From Mycoplasmatales bacterium (GTDB lineage: Bacteria > Bacillota_I > Bacilli_A > Mycoplasmatales > Metamycoplasmataceae), in assembly GCA_013215715.1 (NCBI GenBank), contig JABSQT010000004.1, positions 57,674 through 121,673 on the forward strand: 64,000 nucleotides of DNA, in the 5' to 3' direction. Position 1 is the first letter of the stretch. Each line of letters starts with the position of its first letter. The translations under genes and the position numbers were made by a program. The notes beneath the pieces were generated by a model. The model did no database searches. It saw only the letters and a list, made by a program, of their open reading frames with translations, and was not told the origin of the DNA. This document shows, one piece after another, positions 1 through 8,482 of the stretch.

Positions 1-10
1 GTTATGTCTT

Positions 11-90
11 AGTAAGTTTATTAGTATTAATATAAAAGAAAAAGAAAATAAGTAAGTTTATTAGTATTAATATAAAAGAAAAAGAAAATA
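11..90. repeat. Perfect 40-bp tandem direct repeat
   Basis: The 40 bases at 11-50 are repeated without change at 51-90, and a partial third copy (TAGTAAGTTA) follows. The unit is AT-rich and carries no reading frame. It lies upstream of the structured leader of the ftsZ-containing operon. Its role is unknown; it may be a recent slippage duplication. Confidence 0.9.
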
Positions 91-97
91 TAGTAAG

Positions 98-433
98 TTA
101 AAGGTAAAGGCCAAGAGAAAAGGGAAGACCATATCCATTAACGATAGTATAGGACTTATAAATGAATATATAAGTAAGTTATAAATAAAAACAAATAAAA
201 AAATTAATACCCTAAAAGAAATAATTTAATCCTAAATAAAAAAAACAAAAACAAAGACCAAAGCCTTTGCCTTTAAGGGGCGCAGCCCCTTGAGGTAAAA
301 TGTGAAACATTTTGTTTTCAAAGAAAACGTCACCTCAAGGGAATTTTATGATAAAATTCCAGCTTTCCGGCCATTTTGGAGGCGCGACGCGTTTTCCATA
401 ATATAAGCATTATAACTCAAAAGTTCGGAAAGC
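98..433 (+). promoter_or_regulatory. Structured 5' leader of the ftsZ-containing operon
   Basis: This region has no gene, but several perfect helices can be drawn. Hairpin 275-281/285-291 is GC-rich. A 9-bp helix 288-296/332-340 encloses two hairpins (297-302/308-313 and 314-319/323-328), forming a three-way junction. Hairpin 340-348/352-360 follows. An 8-bp helix 362-369/426-433 encloses hairpins 378-385/389-397 (one bulge) and 398-402/409-413, a second three-way junction. This last element ends 8 bases before the Shine-Dalgarno sequence AGGAAGGAG (442-450) of the first gene. Bases 98-111 can also pair with 263-276. I recognise no known riboswitch class, and regulatory function is inferred from structure and position only. 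Confidence 0.45.
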
Positions 434-454
434 ACAATATTAGGAAGGAGTAAA

Positions 455-2608
455 ATGAAGAAAAAGAACAAGGTGGTGCTCTCTATGGGTACTATCGCAG
501 CTGTTGTAATTCCTACAACAATCGTAGCAGCTGGTATTGGTTCTAAGACAAATTCTATCAATAATATAAAAGAAAATTCTTTATATACAGGGTATAGTAA
601 AAGTCTTAACTTGTTTAGTGGTACAGTGGGTGAAAACGCAAGACCATTACTTCAAGGTACGAACAAAAGCATCACCTCTGGCTTCAAAGGACAACTTTTT
701 GAAGATTCTAGAGGGAATCTTTGAGCGCTATCAAATAAAAATCCATTACAAGTCTTAAGGCACGATGCACTCGAGTGGAAAGACGCTGAACATGGAAGTC
801 AAGTTACAAACGGATCATACGGACAAATCTATGAAGATTCCAAAGGGGATCTTTGAGTTATCAGTAGTTCTGGAATTCAAGTTTTGAGAGTATCAGAAGG
901 TAAAACTGAATGAGAAACACAATTTGAAGGTAATCAAATAACAAATGGTGAAGGTGGACAAATTTTAGAAGATTCTGAAGGGAATATGTGAGCAATTGCT
1001 AATTATCATTCTCTACAAGTATTGAGAAAAGGTAGCACCAGATGAATGGTAGCTGCAGATGGAAATGAATTATTAAATAATAATTTCCATTCTAAACTTT
1101 TTAAAGATTCTAAAGGGAATCTTTGAGCAATGTCTTTCAATCATCAACTGCAAGTATTACGTAAAAATAATACTAGATGAGAAAAAGCAGGTCGTTATGG
1201 AAGACATATCACCCCAGATAATACAACTGCTTCAGGTTTTAATGCAAATGGAAAAATATTCGAAGATTCTAAAGGGAATCTTTGAGTTGGTGGTTCAAAC
1301 TATCCATTAGAAGTATTAAGAGCTGGTGAAGTAACTTGAGAAATTGTTGGAGGATCGAATCCTATAATAACAAATTCAGACGGTCTTCTTATTGACGAAG
1401 ATTCTAAAGGGAATCTTTGAGCAGCAGGAAGTAATTCAAGACTATTAACACTCAAAAATGGTGAACAAATTTGAGCATATGCTGGACATGGAAGTGCAGT
1501 ATATGGTGGAGAATCTGGAGAGATTGTTGAAGATGATTTTGGAAATCTTTGAATAATGGGTGGTTCTACCGCGCTACAAGTTCTAAGGCATGACAAAGAA
1601 AAATGAGAATATGCTGGGAACGGAAATAATATTGAAAATTTTAATGTTGGATGCATCTTTAAAGATTCAAAAGGAAATCTTTGAACTATGGGTAGAGATA
1701 CAGCTCTACAAGTATTGAGAAAAGGTTCTGAAAAATGAGTTGATAGAGAAGCAGAGAAAAAAGTCGTTTCATTAGCTAATGAAGAGCAAAAAAATATTAA
1801 AAATAAATTATTCCCTGGTGGGATACAGGATGCTTCAAATAAAGCTAAATTTTCACGTAAAACTGCGGCAGAAATTAAAGCATTAGTTGAAAATGATCCC
1901 AAACAATTAAAAAATATATTAAATATTGATATATTAAATTTGGGTTCGCATACGAAAGTAAAAAGTATGGAAATACTAACTGAAGATGGAGGAATGAATT
2001 TCAAATTTGAAATATCTACAATTTCTGCATCTAACCCAATTCAATCGTTTGAAGCTAAGGTTACAACCTTAACTGAAAAACAAATTTTGGATTCTGCAAA
2101 TAGTAAAATTCAAAACAAAGAACAATCATTTGTTGAATCTAAAATCAAAAATTTTGACACAACACAAGTTTCTAAAAATGCAAAAGCAACTAAAAAGAAG
2201 GCAGTTGATATTGTAAGGTCAATTAATGACGATATTTTTAAACTTAAACAAATTCTAGGTTTAGATGTAAACGACTTCATTAAAGGCACAACGTCTGCAA
2301 TTAATAAAATCAAATTAACATCTAAAGATGGAGAAATTCAACTTTCAGTAACTGTTTATACACCTGGTGTAACACAACAGTATATTAATGTACCTGTTGC
2401 AGCAGCTATTGAAACAATGACTAATAAAGAAGTTGACGAATACAACAAAAAAACCAATTGAGGTGGAATTATTGGTGGTACTCTTGCCGGGCTTATTATA
2501 CTTGGTGGAATATCAATAGTTCTATATAAAGTTGGTAAACAAATTCAAAAAAGAAGACGAGACAAATTTCAAAATAAATTGGACTCGAATATAAAAATAA
2601 AAAGATAA
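455..2608 (+). CDS. Membrane-anchored surface protein with eight propeller-like repeats
   Basis: This is a 717-residue protein with a strong ribosome site (AGGAAGGAG) 4 bases before the ATG. Residues about 7-27 are hydrophobic (signal peptide or anchor; no lipobox Cys). Residues about 50-430 hold eight repeats of 44-53 residues, each with an ED-S-KGNLW-like motif followed by LQVLR and a Trp. This resembles the Reg_prop beta-propeller repeat of sensor ectodomains. Residues about 458-650 hold two copies of a helix-plus-strand domain (KTAAEI...LKNILNIDIL; KKAVDIV...LKQILGLDV) that recurs in the protein encoded at 3722-5023. A second membrane segment lies at about 669-690, followed by a short basic tail. 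The predicted topology is a large outside region with a small cytosolic tail. It lies 31 bases before ftsZ. Function is unknown; ligand binding or adhesion is inferred. Confidence 0.85.
701..1684 (+). repeat. Eight in-gene repeats encoding the EDSKGNLW-type motif
   Basis: The motif codons begin at 701, 833, 968, 1103, 1262, 1397, 1529 and 1661, spaced 132, 135, 135, 159, 135, 132 and 132 bases, so every unit keeps frame. The DNA core AAGATTCTAAAGGGAATCTT is nearly the same in several copies and is itself an inverted repeat (AAGATTC/GAATCTT). Such near-identical in-frame repeats could recombine and change the number of blades. Confidence 0.9.
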
Positions 2609-2639
2609 ATCATAAAAGATAAATCAAAAAGGAAAAAAT

Positions 2640-3695
2640 ATGAAAAATTCAAGTAAAGATTACGAAAATACTTTAGTAAATATAAAAGTTATTGGAGTTG
2701 GTGGTGGTGGTAATAACGCTATTACTGATATCCGTAAAAGAGGAGTTGGTGGTGTTGAATTCATGATCGCCAATACAGATGAACAAGATTTAGCGAAAGT
2801 TCCAAAAGAAACTCAAAAAATCAAATTAGGAAAATTCAACGAAAGAGGTTTAGGAGCTGGTGCTAACCCAAACATTGGTAAAAAAGCAGCTTTAGAATCT
2901 GAAGATGACATTAAAGAAGCATTAGAAGGTACAGATATGGTTATCGTGGTTGCCGGAATGGGTGGTGGTACTGGTACAGGTGCTGCACCAGTTATTTCAA
3001 GAATCGCAAAAGAAATGAACATTCTAACACTTGGTCTTGTTACAACACCATTTGAAACAGAAGGTCAATTAAGAGCAGATAACGCTGAACGTGGTGTTAA
3101 AGATCTTAAAGAAAATGTTGATTCATTAATCACAATTTCAAACGAAAAATTAAACAGTGTATATGGTAAAAAATCACTTACAAACGCATTTAGTGTTTCA
3201 AACAACATTATGCACAGAACAGTTAAAATGATTGCTGACTCAATCAACAACGTTTCATTAATTAACATCGACTTTGCCGACGTTAAGAGAATCGTTAAAA
3301 ACCAAGGTACAGCTATTGCCGGTACTGCAATTATTAGAGAAGGTGAAAACAGAGCCATGAGAGCTGCTGCTGCTGCCGTTACTGATCCAATTCTTGAATC
3401 AACAATCGACAACGCACAAGCTGCCATCGTTAGTGTTTCAGGTTCTTCATCAATTACATTAGAAGAAGTAAATGAAGCAGTTAAAACAATTCAATACCTT
3501 GCAGGTAAGAAAACAAACATTATCTTCGGTGTTACTATAAACGATGATCTTAAAGATGACGTTATGGTTTCAGTTATTGCTACAGGTATAACAAGATTAG
3601 AAAAAGTTCAAGGTTTCTCAGAAAAATGAGCTGAAAAAGTTATTAAGAGAGTTAAAAAAGAAGACAAGCCAAAAAAAGCTAAGAAGAAGAAATAA
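2640..3695 (+). CDS. ftsZ: Cell division GTPase FtsZ
   Basis: This is the tubulin-like GTPase that polymerises at the division site. The 351-residue product shows the N-terminal nucleotide-binding loop (GVGGGGNNAI), the tubulin signature GGGTGTGAAP near residue 105, and the T7 loop with NIDFADVK. One tryptophan near the end is coded by TGA; reading through it adds 22 residues. The usual conserved C-terminal peptide that binds FtsA and other membrane tethers is not visible; the protein ends in a lysine-rich tail. The gene is not beside mraZ, rsmH or ftsA as in many bacteria. It sits between two genes encoding a shared repeated domain, 31 bases after one and 26 before the next. Confidence 0.97.
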
Positions 3696-3721
3696 TTATA
3701 TTTCTTTAAAGAAAGGAATAT

Positions 3722-5023
3722 ATGGAAACTAATAATGAGACTCATGAATATGAAAACAACAATTCTGAGTTTGAAATTCAAGAAGAAATCTTCTTGTTTA
3801 GTAAGAGAGAAACCTTTGAAGAATTCGTAGGTGAAGAAACAAAGGAAAACAGCCATTTATTATTTGCAAAAAGAGTTCAATCTTTTGTAAATATTATTGA
3901 TTGAAGAAAAATTACAGATGCAGTATTAAGTAAATTCGGAACATTGAAAGATTTATTACACAATGTAGAAGAAAATTCTATTACAACAATATTTGGAATT
4001 AATTTCTATCAATTACAAATACCAAAGAATACTTCCTTAAGTTTAAAAATGAAAATACTTAATAAGTCAATATTAAAAGCAGGTTTTTTCTTAGAGGTAG
4101 GTAATTTAAGTTATACTGATAAATCAATTATCGAACTCGGAGAAATACAATTAGAAAGTAAATTTGATCTAACTGAAAATGATGATTTAACTATACATAA
4201 ACTAGAGAACTTTAATGTTACACAAGCAAGCATAAAAGCAAAATCCCTTAACAAGACCGCTGCGGCAATTGTTAGCTCAATAAAAGATGTTAACAGCTTA
4301 AACGAAATTCTAGGAGTAAATCTTATGAGTTGTATTGTCGGCGATGCTGAAATTGTAAATGTTAAAGCAACTAGTGAAAGTGGAAAAATCAAAATTAAAA
4401 TAGTCATATTGCCTGAGGGCAAAGGTGATGAATACATGGATATAACTTTACCAATAATTAAAACTTGAAAAGATGAAAATATTTCTCACTCACAAAACCA
4501 TCAATCACTTGCTGATATAGAACAAGTTGGAATTTGAAATAGTATCAAGAATATAGATACAACTGATGCTACAAAAGCTGCTAAAGGTCTCAATGAGAAA
4601 GCTAGCGACATCATCAGAAAAATACATAATACAGCAACGCTTAATGAAATTCTTAGAATTGATTTAAGCAAGAAAATTAGTGGTAGTACAATAATCACTG
4701 AAATTGATCCAAGTTGTGACACAAAAGGTAATATAGCTATTGATATTTCAATGAATACTTTGGGTGCCAAATACCCAGATAGAAGATTAACAATTTTTGT
4801 TAAGACTTGAACTGATAAACAAGTTAAAGAGATTGAAAAGGTTATTGAGAAGAGAGGTAGTGCTCAAAATTGACTAACTAAAACAATAATATTAAGGAAA
4901 AAACATAAGTTTAGTAAGAAAAAGCCAAAAGAATGAAAACGCGTTACTACTAAACAAAATGAAAGCGATGATTTTTCAAATAAACTTGGTGATTTTATTT
5001 CAAAGAAAGAAAACGAGAAATAA
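3722..5023 (+). CDS. Soluble protein with three copies of a domain shared with the propeller protein
   Basis: This 433-residue protein has no signal peptide or membrane segment and begins with an acidic stretch. The ATG follows an AAAGAAAGG ribosome site. Residues about 60-150 (degenerate), 163-248 and 275-365 hold repeats with the pattern D/N-T-T/Q-A-x-KA-x-LN-KTAA-x-IV-x-SI-x-LNEILG-I/V-DL, followed by strand-rich GKIKIKI-like sequence. The same domain occurs twice in the propeller-like protein encoded at 455-2608. It loosely recalls the mycoplasmal lipoprotein-associated domain (Lipoprotein_17), but I could not test this. The C-terminal 70 residues are basic. Being apparently cytosolic and next to ftsZ, it may link FtsZ to the membrane protein; this is inference. 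Confidence 0.8.
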
Positions 5024-5024
5024 A

Positions 5025-5462
5025 ATGCCAATATATAAAGAAATGAATAATAAAAAGAGAATGATCAAAATTAAAAATAAGAGACTTCTTTTATTAGGTC
5101 TTACATCTATAGCAACATTAACTACAGTATTTTCTGTATCTAATGTAACTAAAGTTGAAGATAAAACCATTAATAGTATGCATGCCAGTTATTCGCATTC
5201 AATTAATAGTATTTATCAAGATCAAAAGGTGATTCAAGCTGTTGATTATAAAAAGGATACTTCTACAAAGAAAACAATTCAAAAGAATCAACATCAAAGT
5301 AATCCCAATAAAAAACAAAATGCAAAATGGGCTATACCTGTTTTGATAACAATTGTCTTACTTTCTGTTTCTTGTCTGGGTTGATTATTGTTTACAACTA
5401 GTAACTCAAAAAATAAACCTAAGAAAAGAGAGAAGAAAATAAAAGGACAAAAAATAAAATAA
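5025..5462 (+). CDS. Small protein with two membrane segments, last gene of the ftsZ cluster
   Basis: The product is about 145 residues, and I recognise no family. It has a basic N-terminus, a hydrophobic segment (LLLLGLTSIATLTTVFSVSN, about residues 19-42), a polar Lys/Gln-rich middle, a second membrane segment (WAIPVLITIVLLSVSCLGWL) and a Lys/Arg-rich tail. This repeats the topology of the propeller-like protein at 455-2608 on a small scale. The sequence after the first segment (NSMHASYSHSINSIY) also resembles NSLYTGYSKSLNLF there. The ATG at 5025 lies 1 base after the preceding stop; ATGs at 5043 and 5061 are alternative starts with similarly weak ribosome sites. One Trp is TGA. Confidence 0.7.
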
Positions 5463-6029
5463 ACATTTAAATATATAAATATGAGTATTTGTATCAGACG
5501 TTGCGGCAGAATAGCGACCCTCACGCCTGTCGCAACGGTGAGCATTATAAATACAATTACTCAATTGAATTAATTTATTCATAACCCTCTAGAGTCAATA
5601 CTTCTCCCGAAATTGTATAAAGACCAAGGGGTAATATAACATACTTTTTATAGAAATACTTTTTAAATACTTAAACACATACAAACTTAATGCTCGATAA
5701 AATTCTTGCTGAAACATTCATTTCATTCGATTTATTAGTTTATAACATATAATTTTGGCAAGATGTATGAGGGTGTGTTAATATGATATTTTATTAACAA
5801 TTACCTGTTTGGAATCTCCTTTCATTCAGGTATAAAAATATAATTAAATTTGTGGCATTTGATATATCATTGGCATCTACAACTATGTTGTAGAGATGTA
5901 TCAATATAATAATATAAATAAATTTAATGATGGTGATTAAATAATTTTATTCATCATTAAGCGCATATTCAACTTTTGTTGGGTGTGTGTTTTTTTATAT
6001 CATTTTATATATTTCAAAGTTATGCATTA
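5463..6029. other. Gene-free region with several strong inverted repeats
   Basis: No reading frame of note was found on either strand. The stretch lies between convergent genes. It contains an 11-bp GC-rich stem 5499-5509/5527-5537 with a 17-base loop, inside a possible closing helix 5482-5487/5558-5563. It also holds 5802-5807/5827-5832, a long hairpin 5860-5868/5895-5903 with perfect inner stem 5876-5883/5887-5894, and a 9-bp stem 5924-5932/5952-5960. A structured RNA is possible; I see no rnpB or 6S RNA signature. Confidence 0.4.
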
Positions 6030-6030
6030 A

Positions 6031-6055
6031 AAAATACTGATGTTTTCAGTATTTT
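6031..6055. terminator. Bidirectional Rho-independent terminator
   Basis: A 10-bp stem AAAATACTGA (6031-6040) / TCAGTATTTT (6046-6055) is followed by T residues on both strands. It lies between the converging ftsZ cluster and the GNAT gene. Confidence 0.8.
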
Positions 6056-6077
6056 TCTGTTTCATTATCTATGAATA

Positions 6078-6533
6078 TTAATTCTTAAGAATGAAATATA
6101 TATCTTTTTTAGTTTGTTTCTCTATTTCAAATCCACATTTCTTTAAAAGCCCTTGTGAAGCTTCATTTCTTTTATCAACAACTGCTACAATACTCTTACC
6201 TTTATGTCACCTATAAGCAAAGTTTAAAGCTCTTGTTAAAGCCATAGTACCAATTCCCATTCCTCAATATTCTTTATTAAGAACATAACCCACTTCTACC
6301 GTTGTATCAGTTATATTCATAAAGGTTACTGTACCAATCATTTTTCCATAAGAAACAACTGCAAAAATTTGATCAGAGTTCTTTCTTAATATTTTATTTG
6401 ATTCTTTGGCTTCTTCCTCAGTCTTATAAGGGCCTCATCTTAAAAATTGGGTTGTTTCTGCATCAGAACCATATTCAAACATATCGCTTCAGTCTTTTTT
6501 CTTAAGACGTCTCATTTTAAAATGTTGTGCCAT
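6078..6533 (-). CDS. GNAT-family N-acetyltransferase
   Basis: The 151-residue protein fits the GCN5-related acetyltransferase fold. The acetyl-CoA binding loop is seen in NKEYWGMGIGTMALTRALNF (about residues 94-113), and the beta-strand pattern before it (AVVSYGKMIGTVTFMN, VEVGYVL) is typical. Overall it looks like the RimJ/RimL type that acetylates protein N-termini or small amines; the substrate cannot be read from the sequence. Two Trp codons are TGA. It is the last gene of the rsmI-DUF951 run, 13 bases after the DUF951 stop, and a strong terminator follows. Confidence 0.85.
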
Positions 6534-6546
6534 TGCATATACTCCT

Positions 6547-6741
6547 TTATTTCTTGATTATTGCTTTAACTCTTTTGTGGAATGAAGGACGTTCCATAAT
6601 AATGTAGGTATTTTCAACCGTTGTTGACTTTAATTTAATATCTAAACCTAATCTTATAACTTCTCATTCAATTGTTTTTGAAGGGTGAGGTTTTTTCAAA
6701 GTTATTATAGTTCCTAATTCGTAATCTTTTGGACTAATCAT
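6547..6741 (-). CDS. DUF951 family protein
   Basis: This 64-residue protein matches the small DUF951 family of Firmicutes by its pattern: LGTIITLKKPHPS, then W-V-RLGLDIKLK, then ERPSFHKRVKAIIKK. Usual members carry Cys residues (HPCG and a C-x-x-C-like pair) that suggest a metal site; here those positions are Ser and Thr, so the site appears lost. The start overlaps the end of rsmI by 8 bases, so the two are translationally coupled. Function of the family is unknown. Confidence 0.75.
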
Positions 6742-7411
6742 TTTTCTTTACCTCAAATGCCATAGTATATTCACCCTTAACATTATTTTTTACTTGGTTA
6801 TAAACTTGTTGCACAGTACCTGCATAAGTTTTTTCATGCATTTTAGTTAATTCTTTTGCTAAGAAAACCTTAGTTTCAGAGCCATGAACTTCTTCAATAT
6901 CTAAAAGTGTTGATTCTAATTTATAAGGTGATACATAAGTAATATATGTTCCTTCTTGTAATGCTTTTAATTCATTTTTTCTCTTGCCTGTCTTGGGATT
7001 TAAAAATCCTATAAATGAATACTTAGGTGAAAGACCTGAAATTGCAGCAACAGTAGTTTGTGCTGACGGACCAGGGATAACTTCAATTTTAATTTCTGAA
7101 GCTCTTGCTTGTCTTATGACTTCAAAACCAGGATCTGCAATAACTGGCATTCCAGCATCTGAAACAACTGCAATATTATTTCCTTGTTCTACTAATTCAA
7201 TAATACCTTTTGCTGAATTCTTCTCATTTTTATCATGATAAGCAATTAGTTTTTTACCCATGATTTCATAGTGAGAAAGTAATTTTCTGGTTTGTCTTGT
7301 ATCCTCACAAGCTATAATATCAACCATTTTTAAAGTATTAATTGCTCTAATGGTGATATCTTCAAGGTTCCCTATTGGTGTGCCCACAATATAAATTTTT
7401 GCTTCTTGCAT
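6734..7411 (-). CDS. rsmI: 16S rRNA 2'-O-ribose methyltransferase RsmI
   Basis: RsmI methylates the ribose of C1402 (E. coli numbering) of 16S rRNA in the decoding site, using S-adenosylmethionine. The N-terminal signature YIVGTPIGNLEDITIRAINTL and the ACEDTRQTRKLL motif are present, as is the SDAGMPVIADPGFEVI loop. At 225 residues it is shorter than the usual 275-290, because the small C-terminal domain is missing. The start overlaps the holB stop by one base (TAATG), and the end overlaps the DUF951 start. Confidence 0.93.
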   Translation of the reverse strand: MQEAKIYIVGTPIGNLEDITIRAINTLKMVDIIACEDTRQTRKLLSHYEIMGKKLIAYHDKNEKNSAKGIIELVEQGNNIAVVSDAGMPVIADPGFEVIRQARASEIKIEVIPGPSAQTTVAAISGLSPKYSFIGFLNPKTGKRKNELKALQEGTYITYVSPYKLESTLLDIEEVHGSETKVFLAKELTKMHEKTYAGTVQQVYNQVKNNVKGEYTMAFEVKKND

Positions 7412-8373
7412 TATGCCTCCATTATTCTAAGTATTAATTTCTCTTTTGCTAAATCAAAGTTACCATTATAACTTATGGTTCTTTTAAACTCTCGTAATGC
7501 CTCAATGACAATTGAATAATCAAAATTTGACTCTGCATATTTATTAATTATTTTATCTCTAGAAATACAATATATTTCTTGACCAAGTTTCGCTCTTCAA
7601 ATATCATTTAAAAATATATTCATGATTTCAAACATTAACTTATAATCAGAACGTTTTTTAATAATATTTTCAAACATAATTGGAGCTTCATTTTTATTTA
7701 ATAGAAGTTCTTCCATAAAAAGTGTTATTTCTTTGAAATTAGTAATAAAATCACCTTCATAAGCTTCATAAGCATCTTCTGCATTTATATAGATATTTGC
7801 AAGTACTTTACTGTATTTAGTTAGTACACCCTTTTCAACTATTTGTTCTGAAAGAATTTCGATATTCTTTGGTCTTAATTCAATTGTTTGTGATCTTGAT
7901 TTAATTGTAGTTAGTACACTATTTAAATCATTAGTAGTCATTATTATGAATGTATTTGGTTGTGGTTCTTCAATGAATTTCAATAATGAATTTATTGACT
8001 GTTTATTTGCATTCTCCACATTTTTAATATAAAGAATCTTTTTACCGGCAGATTCAATAGCTGTTTGAACCAAGTGTTCTGTTGCTTTAATAATAAAATC
8101 TTTCTTAATCATGCCTTTTGTTCCATCAACTATTTCTATATCTGCATATTTATCTTCAACAATTCTTTTACAAGGTGAACACTCTCCACATGCCACAACA
8201 CCTCTTTGTGCACAAACAATTGCTCTTAATAAAAGATTTGCTACGGGTGATGTATCAACTCTTTGTTCTGCGGAAATTAAGTATGCATGTGACAATTTAT
8301 TTGATCTCTTTGCATTTCTAATTGTAGAATATGCTATCGGATTTGTTTTTCTTACTTGGTTTTTCATAAACAT
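7411..8373 (-). CDS. holB: DNA polymerase III delta' subunit
   Basis: This is a clamp-loader subunit of the replisome, 320 residues. The N-terminal RFC-like ATPase domain has the zinc module CAQRGVVACGECSPC (C-x8-C-x2-C-x2-C) and the FIEEPQPNTF segment, but no Walker A P-loop, as expected for delta' rather than tau/gamma. A TGA Trp lies near residue 260; the protein then continues through a helical C-terminal domain to the TAA that overlaps the rsmI start. Two close ATGs (8373, 8367) are possible, with no clear ribosome site. The gene order holB-rsmI is standard in Firmicutes. Confidence 0.9.
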
Positions 8374-8452
8374 ATATAAATTATATTGAAAAATAGTAAT
8401 TATGATTTTAATTAATCGAATTCTTTATTCAAAAAATGATAACTAAAATAAA

Positions 8453-8474
8453 AAAATGAAGTGACCTCCATTTT
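8453..8474 (-). terminator. Terminator after the M28 peptidase gene
   Basis: On the minus strand the stem AAAATGGA/TTCATTTT (one G-U pair, loop GGTCAC) is followed by a T-rich run. It ends the peptidase transcript before holB. Confidence 0.6.
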
Positions 8475-8482
8475 AATTATCA

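Noticed and set aside
701-1684. Regularly spaced repeats that could suggest a CRISPR array
   Set aside because: Spacing of 132-159 bases is a multiple of three, the repeats are in one reading frame and encode a clear protein motif; no cas genes are nearby.
1300-2004. Long minus-strand frame opposite the propeller gene
   Set aside because: It is the mirror of a repeat-rich coding region, has no recognisable product and no ribosome site.
455-2608. Gene broken by many stops (pseudogene)
   Set aside because: All internal stops are TGA at conserved Trp positions, as in the other genes of the window. With TGA as Trp the frame is open from 455 to 2608.
5463-6029. RNase P RNA or 6S RNA gene
   Set aside because: The conserved RNase P core words (for example GAGGAAAGTCC) and the 6S open-bubble layout are not seen on either strand.
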